Source: Temnopleurus reevesii
Lineage: Eukaryota; Echinodermata; Echinoidea; Temnopleuroida; Temnopleuridae
Length of the DNA stretch: 64,000 bases
Direction: 5' to 3'
NCBI GenBank assembly: GCA_036244855.1
Contig: BQKZ01000506.1
Location: 75,909-139,908 of the forward strand
Under the pieces are notes generated by a model. The model made no database searches, was not told where the DNA came from, and saw nothing but the letters and a program-made list of their open reading frames with translations. Made by a program: the position numbers and the translations under genes. Of the stretch, positions 24,866 to 34,800 are shown one piece after another (the stretch's first letter is position 1; every line of letters begins with the position of its first letter).

Positions 24866-26341
24866 TCAAGGGCTCATATATCCATTCTCACTGCTATTTT
24901 CCGAGCTTCCTCGCCGATTCTCCGGTAGACCATTCGAGGCTGATAGGTAGCCATTGATAGTGGCAGAAGACCCTGGACCCATCGGCAGTGGCGCCCTCCT
25001 AGGGATCCTAGGTGACGGAACCAATCCACCAACATCATCCTGAGATGCGAAGCGATTCATCCTCTGGATACGTCTCTGCTTCAGATCTTCGTACCGTCTC
25101 TTCAAGGTGTCGTAACGCTCCCATGTACCATCCAGCTTCTCGTACCGGTCGCTGTTGCCACCGTCGAAGGAGATATTCAAGTGTTCCATGCTACTGTGAG
25201 CTCTGCCATTCTCCTGACACTGCGCCACGGCTCGGTGCTTGAGGGAGTTGGTGCTGCCGAGCGGACCACCGTTGCTGGTCACGCCCAGCTGATTGCTGAC
25301 GCTGGTGTTTGAAAGCTGCTTAGTCAGAGGTGGGCTCCGCCTGGGTGGGGCGGTGTACTGTATGGTTGTCTTGGTGGATTGGTGCTCGGTGGCTAGTCTG
25401 TCCATCTGGAATTGTAGGACGGCGCTTTCTTTATTCAGCTCTTCCCGCTCGCTTTCGATCTGACGGATCCTCGAGATGGCCGAAGTGCGAGGTCGCATCT
25501 GAGGAGTGTCTGGATCTGGGCGATGAACGCCGTTAACGTGACCGTTGGTATTACCATAACCGTTGGTCATTCTATCTTGGTTGGTGGCTGCTTCGATCTC
25601 CATGGCTCTCGATCTGACTTCGTTGTGTCCCAACGAGCCTGTCCGAACAAGAGGCTGCATCTTTCGTCTATGGGGATGTTGGTAAGACTGCCCGGACACG
25701 TGCGAAATGGAGGATTTGGTTTCAAGTTCCTCGACTCTCAGCTCAAGCTTTTTCTTTTCTAGTTCGAGCTTTTGCGTATGCAACTGCTCCCGTTTGAGTT
25801 CCAAGACTTTCAACGAAAGGGCGGTGTTTTCTTCCTCCAAGACGCGTATGTTCTCCTGCATTTTCAAGCCATCTTTCAGCAATTGATCAAAAGTTTCTGA
25901 TATGAGGGACAGCAAGACATTTAATGCTCCTGCATATTCGCCAGGTTGTACCATCCTGTCATCACCGCCGACAATCTTGTAAGAGTCGCCGGGGATCCGC
26001 GCGATCTCGCCCGACCATCGCACGCTCGGGAACTCTGCTGGAATGTCCACTACGGATGAGCCAGTACACCCGAATCCTCCGGTAGAACCATCAAACGGAT
26101 ACACGCGTTTACCGTTAGCATACACCCTTCCGCCACAGTCTAACAGGACAACGACTTCATCGTGTGCTGCCGTCGGTGTCCCATTGCAAGATTCTGTCCT
26201 GTATAACTTCAGGCTGCAGTTCTCCAAGCTCTTGCTGTAGAAAACCTGTGACGGTTGACCCATGCATAAGCCATAGAGAGACGCATTGCTCTCAGGGCGC
26301 GAGCCATTGTTCCTTCGCAACTTTCCGTTCTGGCCTCCCAT
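24866..26341 (-). CDS. Unrecognised 491-aa coiled-coil protein, single exon
   Basis: I do not recognise this protein. The start is well supported: the ATG has A at -3 and G at +4, and an in-frame TAA lies six bases upstream. Layout by residue: 1-30 basic/Ser/Asn leader beginning Met-Gly-Gly; 31-135 a probable folded domain rich in Gly, Val and aromatic residues (VVVLLDCGGRVYANGKRVYP at 64-83, VRWSGEIARIPGD near 107-119); about 155-208 a strong Leu/Glu/Lys coiled coil; 209-285 low-complexity Asn/Gly/His linker; about 290-320 a second helix rich in Arg/Glu; 330-395 Ser/Asn-rich; about 398-430 a third charged helix; then a Pro/Arg patch (PRIPRRAPLP, 444-453) and a Ser/Asn tail. The GC-richer, codon-biased sequence against an AT-rich background and the 491 open codons argue for a real gene. 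A scaffold or cytoskeletal adaptor is possible but is only a guess. N-myristoylation at Gly2 is possible but weak, because position 6 is Gly. Confidence 0.88.
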   Translation of the reverse strand: MGGQNGKLRRNNGSRPESNASLYGLCMGQPSQVFYSKSLENCSLKLYRTESCNGTPTAAHDEVVVLLDCGGRVYANGKRVYPFDGSTGGFGCTGSSVVDIPAEFPSVRWSGEIARIPGDSYKIVGGDDRMVQPGEYAGALNVLLSLISETFDQLLKDGLKMQENIRVLEEENTALSLKVLELKREQLHTQKLELEKKKLELRVEELETKSSISHVSGQSYQHPHRRKMQPLVRTGSLGHNEVRSRAMEIEAATNQDRMTNGYGNTNGHVNGVHRPDPDTPQMRPRTSAISRIRQIESEREELNKESAVLQFQMDRLATEHQSTKTTIQYTAPPRRSPPLTKQLSNTSVSNQLGVTSNGGPLGSTNSLKHRAVAQCQENGRAHSSMEHLNISFDGGNSDRYEKLDGTWERYDTLKRRYEDLKQRRIQRMNRFASQDDVGGLVPSPRIPRRAPLPMGPGSSATINGYLSASNGLPENRRGSSENSSENGYMSP

Positions 26342-28655
26342 GGTTTATCACACAACATCCACTCGCTAAGCACTGCTGGAAGACACCGCGAGGGTACCCA
26401 AAACCGGCCGGCGACGCGGAAGAACGAATGTTTTCTTTCCCCCGATTAATAATGATTACTCATTAGATCGGAGGGATGCCACGAACAGTCAGCGATGAAT
26501 CGAATGTCTGCGGCCAAAGCGCACAGGAAGCGGGATTAACCTGTCATCCCCAAGGCGCAGCGACAACTGCGGCTTGAGCACATGGAGGCAGAGGGTCACC
26601 AATGGTACATGGAGGGGCACATTGAGTATAGACACACTACCAGCATAGCAACAGGGAAGCCTGATGACACAATGCACAATAATCAATTAAAACAGCTGTA
26701 TGAACATCCGTCAGATGATACGATGTAACCCTGTCAAAGTACTCCGCTTCTTTCTCGGGTCCAAAGTTTACATCCTTTCTAGGTTGGCAACATTTATTGT
26801 GATTTAGGTTTAACACTGTGCTCGCGTTTCCTTGTTTATGCAAGAGGATACTTGGTTCGTGATAACCGCAAATAATGTCACGTAGTTAGCAGACAGTAAT
26901 TATCATATTCTCTCACGCATCCATGGGAAACATTTTCAAGTTCTATCTGTAAGTTTTGTATATCAAACGATCTTTCTGGTAATATATTTATTCATAACGC
27001 CGGTAACGTACTTGATTCAAACAATTCACTTTCCTGCGAAGTTTTAGTGGATGCGGTATAGAGCCAGCTTAACGTTGGAGTTAATGTGGAAAATTACATT
27101 GTCAATGATTAACAAAACTCGAACAGATAATAACCAATGTATTCCGTTTAAATCCAAATAAGTTATCCGCCTGTTAAATCCAGTATTAGTCTAGAAGAGT
27201 CCAGCTAGATGCAAAACACGCACCCCTTTCACATGCAGGCAGGCATCCACTGAAAATCGGAAGCCCGTGAACAAATCGCATACACCTTCACTGCTTCACA
27301 TGGGGTGTATCAAGTGTCAACAGAGTAGCGGTGCTCGTGCCTCTAATATCTCCTTTCCGCTTATGCCTGCGATCCTTCGTGCATCATATCATTAAAACAC
27401 GGTCTTTTTTAACTCTCCCCATGCACAGTATCTTTCATGTCACGGCACCTGCGATGTACCGTTGAAGGGTATCCAATCACTGTATAACTCGAAGTTAATA
27501 ATTCCCGGCGTCTTGACTTTTTCCCCCTCTCCCCTATTCCCAAATGCACGTCGCATCGATCCACTCCCAAATTCATATCAGGTCGTGCGCGCGCGCTGTC
27601 CACATACCGCTGCATCGAATCTCAAATTCGTGGTGTGTAAATTTCATACCGTCATTCGACCCGCGCTTTTGCGTTTTCCCGCGCGCTGTGCATCCTGAGG
27701 GTTTCCAAATTGAGAGTGCCCACTTGAAGCCCCCGATAATTTGCAAATACTCGCTTAGTCAGAGGATGCAGCGCTGTCTGTGAGGTCGAATATAGATTTC
27801 GGGAGGGAATAATATCAGGGTGCATAGTGGATGTACGGATGCGAGTGAGCCAGCCTGCGCCTTTCCTCAGTCAGCGTATCGTGAAAATCTGATTTCCACC
27901 GAGTCACCTTTAAAGGGAGAATCGCCATTTGGCAGGCTGGGGCCATAGAGTGTTTATCAGTGTGGGTAGGAGCAAGAATTAAAGGGATGAGTTAAGGTCT
28001 AGGCGTGCAAGAACACAAAAACATGCCAAAATGAACAAGGATATTCAAAAGTAAAAATCGGAAAAGGTCAGACGAGCAAATGGAGTCGACCGGCTTATTG
28101 ATATACTCAAATAAAAATGTATGCATGTTTCTTGCGAACCAACGTGGTGACATGTCACAATAATTTGAACTACCACACTTGGAATCCACTTTGCATATAT
28201 GACTTGTTGCTATGTCGGGCAAGACTCAAGATTTCGGGTTGTAATCAGTAATGAACAACCTGATAGAGCACGAATAAAATATATCTCCACGGTAAACCCG
28301 CCTATTCGGGTGTAATAATTTTTAATGTAACTAAATTCATCGTAGATTACTCAAGAAATTACCAAGTCTAGCACATGTTCAGGTGTATTTTCTTTCCCAT
28401 TTGTCCAAACGATCGCTTACTAAATACTTGGATTTTGAAACGTCATTTTTATATTATGCTGTTTAATGCATATCAATCTAATTCTTTAAGAAATAGTTCA
28501 TTGTGATTTATAATTATCATTATTGTAATCATTGATTAGAATAATGAGGAAAGGGAAAGTGAAGACGGGCGCAAATCGAAACAATTGATGGGGAAAAGTA
28601 ATAAAAGTGTGATCATGTAGAAGGAGAAAAACTCGGGGATGGACAAAAATAAAGC
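26342..28655 (-). promoter_or_regulatory. Upstream/5' UTR region of the coiled-coil gene
   Basis: Directly 5' of the ATG at 26,341 on the minus strand. It is less AT-rich than its surroundings and holds a CpG-containing patch (GCGCGC motifs near 27,585 and 27,680). The promoter is probably here, but no TATA box or start site can be fixed from sequence alone. The 28,140-28,320 part is a dispersed repeat related to 8,480-8,690. Confidence 0.35.
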
Positions 28656-28659
28656 AAGA

Positions 28660-28925
28660 AAATAGAGCAGACTATAGAAAGAAGAAGTAAAAGAAGAAGA
28701 AAAGGGAGAAGAAAAGGAGGCCCGGAAAGAGGGGATAAGAATGAGATTGAGGGAAATAACAAGTTTAAGGAGAACATGATAAAGAAGGGGCAGAAGAAAA
28801 AGAAAAAGAAGAAGGAGGAGGAGGAGAAGGAGAAGAAGAAGAAGAAGAATAAGGAGGAGGAGAAGGAGAAGAATGAGAAGAAGAAGAAGAAGAAGAAGAA
28901 GAAGAAGAAGAAGAAGAAGAAGATG
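28660..28925 (+). repeat. GAA/GGA purine tract
   Basis: About 265 bp almost entirely purine on the plus strand, ending in a run of AAG/GAA triplets at 28,875-28,922. The minus-strand Phe/Ser-rich ORF here is an artefact. Confidence 0.9.
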
Positions 28926-29089
28926 ACGGGGTGGTAGTGGAGTGTAATAGAAGAGAGTATCATCGCATTCATTCTAAGGACAAGTCTGTAGAGGGAGCCA
29001 TTTCAGTTTCCATATGAAACTTTGCCTACAGTCTTGATTTGTGAGTGGTAAAAATGTTAACCCATAAATTGAATATCAGACTGAATGAC

Positions 29090-29635
29090 GTCATTACCCT
29101 CAACATCCTCATCCTCATTTACATCCCAAACATCATCCTCATCATTATCATCATCATGACCTTTACTATTATCCCCACCCTCCTTCTCATGATTATGACA
29201 TCATTCTAACCATCCCCCATCCTACTCCTCTTCATCATCATCATCATCATCATCAGCATCAGCATCCTCATTATCACCATCATCCTCATGTTTATCATCA
29301 TCATCCACTCCATCATAATCCTCATCATCACTCTTCTTATCATCATGCTCACCATTATCCTCCTACTCATAATCATCATCGTCATCATCACCATCATTAT
29401 CATCAGCACCATTGTCATCACCTTCCCCATATCCTCCTCCTCATCATCATAATCTTTACCATCCTTCTTCTTCTCCTCCTCCTCCTCCTCCTCCTCCTCC
29501 TCAACATCATCCTCTTCACCATCCTCATTCATCCTCATACTCATCATCATTATCATCCTCATCCTCATCCTCACCATCCCTCATTTCCTCATTATCATTA
29601 TCACCATCATCATCCTCATTACCATTAGGTCAAAA
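29090..29635 (+). repeat. CATCAT/CTC imperfect trinucleotide tract
   Basis: About 545 bp of CAT, CTC and CTT triplets with a pure CTC run at 29,473-29,502. ORFs (poly-Met/Asp on minus, poly-Ser/Pro on plus) reflect the triplets. Confidence 0.9.
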
Positions 29636-29639
29636 ACAA

Positions 29640-31352
29640 ACTTGATTGGTTGCCCTACAACCGACTCTCTGAAAATGACCAGAACTGAATTTTTGTGCGT
29701 GTTGGTTTTTCACTCAAATTAAAAAAAAGACATAGTCAAATTATAGAATAACATGTGAGATACAGCCTGAAACGTCATTTTCACTGAAATTACAGATAAA
29801 CATGTGAAATATAATTTATGAAATATATATTTCAGATATTTGTTTGTCTTTTCACTCCATTTTAAGTGTGATTTTCTACATAGCATGTGTTCAAGACATT
29901 AAAAAAATATAAGAATATTAACTTTTTTCAGACCAACTTATACCATTTAGAAAATAAGCATCGGGGACAACAATTTTTTTCCCCTTTTGATCTTATCACC
30001 ATCTACACCATTCTCATCATCATCCCAATCATCCTCATCATACTCATCATCTCCTAGACATCTCCTGGACATCATCATCAATTCGTCAGAATTATGATTT
30101 GACAAAAAATGAAATAATCTATTTTTGACAATCATGATTCATTAAGAATGAATCCCCATCTTTATGTACAAAGTATACAAACTTTTTTTCAGCATTTACA
30201 AAATCCATATTCTATTATTAACATAAATACATTATGTATAAACTATATTCATTATTACAAAAAGCTAATCTATAACTGTCATTACTTTTCAACATTGATT
30301 GGTACAGACATGCATTCAATGAAATTGCCTCGACTAAACCAGGCTTTTATATTAGCAACTGATGTAAGAATTAGTCTTAATTTTTATAGCTCCATGAGGC
30401 AATAAAATAAATGCACTAATATCTCTTTGTATTCTCTTATTTTTATATGTTCACTTGGTATATTATCTTAGTTTTATGATTTAATCAAGTAATAATCATT
30501 TTCTAACAGTACACCTGTTTGTCAAAAGTAAAATTTAGAATAAATGATACTGGGATACTTAAGGAATATCTTAGATATAGGTGTTATGAAATTGATTTCA
30601 TCATAAATGTTCATTAAAAATGTGGATGAGACAAAAATAGTGGGCGATTCTCTGTAAAGTGTGTTACTAAAATATGAAGAAAATTTTATTTTTATTGGTT
30701 ACAAAACTCAGACCTCTAGAAATATAAAGATTTGATGTCTTTATAAAACATGTTGAAATCTCTTATCTTAAATATTTCTTGTCATCTGCAATACATGGAA
30801 ATGGTAATGTCTTTGAATTAAATAAAATTGTTTGAGGAAAAAGCGCATTTATTGAGTTTTAAAGTAAGTTATACACACAAGTAGCCCCTGTGGAAGCAAA
30901 AGGGATAGAAAATGTATGTAAAACAAATTTTGGTGGACGTGTCTGTAATTTTTATTTCTGCAAAAGAACTCTTTAGGTCTAATTTGCAGAGACGCTAACC
31001 TTCCACAATATGTAAGATAGAAATCGAATTGTGTATCACAAAACAGCTGAACCCATTATTTCCTCATAAACACAAAAAATTATAACCATACCATTTCTCT
31101 AATATGAGAAATTATTTGGTGATAACAATTTTTATTTATATCCTCATCCATATTCATAATATGGGATTCTTTCAATAAATACTTTATAATCTACAACAGG
31201 AGAATCTAGCAAAAAAGAAGAAGTGAGATTGATATACATCACAGCTAGCTTGTTCCCAATAAAAAAAAAAAAAAAAAGCCATAGTCTATATTTGAATAAA
31301 TTGCTTATCCAGAAAAACTGCTGGTGTCCTGCTTCCGTAATTGATGAAAACA
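29640..31352. other. Non-coding, possible DSN1 3' flank
   Basis: AT-rich, no gene recognised. A short CATCAT-rich patch lies at 30,000-30,080. A minus-strand AATAAA near 31,133-31,138 could be a polyadenylation signal for the gene ending at 31,854. Confidence 0.4.
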
Positions 31353-31853
31353 TAAAGCCACTTGAACGTGGCGTGAACTCACTTTGTTGAATTTCAACTT
31401 CTTTCTGATGTAGTTCCTGCTTTTAGAACTAAAGTCCTTGGGTCAGCAATGTTTTGTTGGAAGCTATTTTGCAAGACTACTTCTTGTTTGCTGCTAACAC
31501 AAATGATGTCATAATAAGATGCGAACTCACTTTCTTCAATTGCAACTTCTTTCTGATGTAGTTCCTGCTCTCGGAACCAAAGACCATGCATCAGCAATGC
31601 TTTGTTGTATAAATATTTCTTACTTACTGCTAGCCCAAATTATGTCAAAATAAAGCCACTTGAACATGATGTGAACTTACTTTGTTAGATTTCAACTTCT
31701 TTCTGATGTAGTTCCTGCTTTTAGAACTAAAGTCCGTGGGTCAGCAATGTTTTGTTGGAAGTTGTTTTGCATAAATACCTCTTGCTTGCTACTAGCCCAA
31801 ATGATGTCATAATAAAGCAACTTGAACATGATGTGAACTCACTCTGTTCAGTT
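31353..31853 (-). pseudogene. Three extra tandem copies of the DSN1 last-exon unit
   Basis: Units of about 135-163 bp (roughly 31,353-31,515, 31,516-31,650 and 31,651-31,811) repeat the sequence around DSN1 exon 10 (fourth unit, about 31,812-31,939). On the minus strand each keeps coding text for IADPRTLV-KAGT-SER followed by a stop, diverged in places (the second unit is most altered). Each is followed by a GTGAGTTC- or GTAAGTTC-like sequence. None has the TTTACAG acceptor of the functional exon. They lie 3' of the stop codon and are therefore in the 3' UTR or downstream. Confidence 0.8.
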
Positions 31854-34800
31854 TCAATTTCTTTCTGATATAGTTCCTGCTTTCGGAACTAAAGTCCTTG
31901 GGTCAGCAATGCCTTGGTAGCCTTCAAAAGATTCAACAGCTGTAAAGCACGATAGTAAAAAATATTTCAGAATTATATAGGAAAATTATTTTAATATACT
32001 GAATACATGGATCTATGAACCATCGTATAATGGCAGGATCCCTGATATAGCAACAATTACATTGACATGATATCTAAATGTAGGTTAATTATCAAGCACT
32101 GGGTTCAACATCATCGTCAATGTGATGCTTTTACATATCACGGTCTCATGTCATATGATAAAAACTACTGATTTGTACCATATATTTTGAAAAAGCGCTA
32201 TATAAGAACTTTTTGTATTGTATGGTATTATTGTATTATGAAACATAACATGAATGTCAGCATGCAAATGGGAGAATTTCTATTCGTATTTCTGAGGGAT
32301 CAACATTTTTTTAAATCAGATTTTAGTGTTCTCAGATAATTTGCAATTTGAAGCACAAAATTTCAATTTTGAGGTTTCCTTTCCAATTTAATCCTAATAA
32401 TCAAGAATGATCAAAGGAAATATAAATTTTGAAACTGCAAATTACAGTCTTTGTCAGTTTATTATGTCCAAGAAAAGCGGACAAATTTTTTGAAATATAG
32501 ATGCACGATTTGTAACAAATTACAGATATTCACATTTTGCAGTAAAATCAAATTAAATTTACAAAATTTACTCACTTTCCATGCATATAATATCTATGCT
32601 TGAAATTTGCACATATGATAAAAACGGTTATATGAACAAAAATTTTTAAAAATTCCTTCTTTGGAAGGTCTAGCTCTCTTTTTACTGAGGAAACTCTAAT
32701 TCTCTTGCTATGGTAAACGACAAATGTTTTCTTATTTTCAATACTGTGACATTTTTTCAAACAAATTGTAAGAAGGGAAGGGTATTATTACTTTGCAAAT
32801 TCTGAATTCTACTCACCAAAAATCTCAAGTTCATGTTGGAGGTAATCTTCCATGGAGTTCTGGAATTTTGTCATTTGTTGGCTTGTCTGGTGTACTTTGT
32901 CAATCTAAATAAAAAGGAAAAAAACACAAAAAAAAAAACGTGAAAAAAGATTAATTTTTTTCTGAAAATGTATGTTTATACTTTAAAATAGATTCTAATG
33001 AACAATAACTCACATCATGTGACCAAAAGTTGCCCATTTGCATAAAAAATAACTGTTCAGTTATATCATTGAGATATAACTTTCTCATCTATCGTCCCAT
33101 TGACTTAAACAATTTTGAACCTGTTGAGTTTTCATGAGATTTTGCTGGGGCAGTCCAAGTCTTTCAGAGTAGATACAAGCAATTAGCATTGATATGTATG
33201 TATTACAAAACAATCAATTTACTATGAAGCGATGTTACTAACTTTTGAGACATTCACTGGTTTGTATGACCCCTGCAACAGGTTCCAGGCTTGCCAATTT
33301 ATATTTCATGAACTAATCAACTTCCACGAAAAAATAATCCCTGAAATTTTCTTATATAGTTAATGACTTTTGTATGCAATTTTATGTACCTGAAGAGAAA
33401 ATTCCTCTTCTGATGTCTTTGCCCACTCTGCTATGCTGCTGAGGTCTGGCAGGTCACCGAGAAGTCTTCTTTGTTGAATGGTCAAGCTGTCCGGAGCTTT
33501 GGACACAGGCTTGGGGTCAGCAGATGATTCAGCAAGTCTACAAGGAGAGAGATATAAATAGACTTAGGTTCTGATAAAGGGAGATACAGATTTGCAAACT
33601 TTCTTGATTCTGCATTAGGTCTGGCAGGTCAGCGAAGAGTCTTCTCTGGTGGATGATCAAGCTGTCCGAAGCCTTGGACATGGGCTTGGGGTCAGTTGAT
33701 TAAAAAAGCCTACATAGAGAGAAACACATTAAGGTTATCACAAGTTCAGAGGAGATAAACAGCATATTTTAGATTTTTGTCATTCTAAAGTTAGGCAGGT
33801 TTTGTATGTACCCATTTCCAAAGAACGGACAAACTGTCAAGAACCTTGGACACAGGCTTGAGGTCAGATAATTCAATACAAGAGAAACATATAAAGAAAG
33901 ATATTGTTTCTTGGAATAGTGGGTTAAGTAAAAATTCATGAATCCTGTTGTATTTTCCATTCACTGGCTGAATATAAAAGATTCTTTATGGGCACGTGTG
34001 GATGCAAATTTGAGGGCTCATTTTGAAAATAGAGATGCATATCTATAAACATATACAGTCAAACCTGTTTTAGCGACCACCTGTATAGAGAGACCACCTG
34101 TCCATAAAGACTATCTTTCTTGATTCCCACGAATGCAAATTATATGTAAATGAACCTGTTTATAAAGATCACCTGCTGTTAAAAACCACCTTTTTCTGCC
34201 TCCCCTGGGTGGTCCCTATAGACAGGTTTGACTGTACTACTGTAAGTTATGTGAAATATGTAAAAACAAAAAAAAAATGAACTTACTTTTCAGCATCAAT
34301 TGCTAACTGGGCTTGGTCTTGAAGTAATTGGTCCCACTTCCCCCCTTCTTCAGTTAGCCTTCTGATGTGAGACTGCATCGTGATCACAACTTCATTCATT
34401 TCTAGGTTCACTGGATTGGGCTCCAAACTAGGGAGGAATGATAATCAGTTTCAAGAATTAATATTCTATATGATGAGAACGGACAACAAAAATCACAATT
34501 GCAGAGGGGAGGGGGGCCCAGATGATTCAAAGCCGTAAGCTTTCTGATGTGAGACTGCATCGTGATCACAACTTCATTCATCTCAATGTTGGTAGGATTG
34601 GGCTCCAAACTAGGGGAAGCAAGTACCAGTCTCACGGTTAGAATTAGTCTTCTACGTGAAGAGCAGGGACAGAAAAAAAATTATTTATGGAGGGAGGAGG
34701 GGCAGAGGGGAAGTATTCTACCTAAAAGCCTTCTGATAATACTGGATATTGATCGCAAATTTATTCATCTCCAAGTTCAGCTGGATATGGCTCAAAACTA

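Noticed and set aside
28613..28972. Phe/Ser-rich minus ORF resembling a membrane protein
   Set aside because: Produced by the GAA/GGA purine tract; no real hydrophobic pattern beyond the repeat.
29206..29577. Met/Asp/Glu-rich minus ORF and the overlapping Ser/Pro-rich plus ORF
   Set aside because: Both come from CAT/CTC triplets; neither has a non-repeat segment.
31353..31939. CRISPR-like array
   Set aside because: Four direct repeats, but units are 135-163 bp with no short-repeat/unique-spacer structure, in an animal genome; they are exon duplicates.
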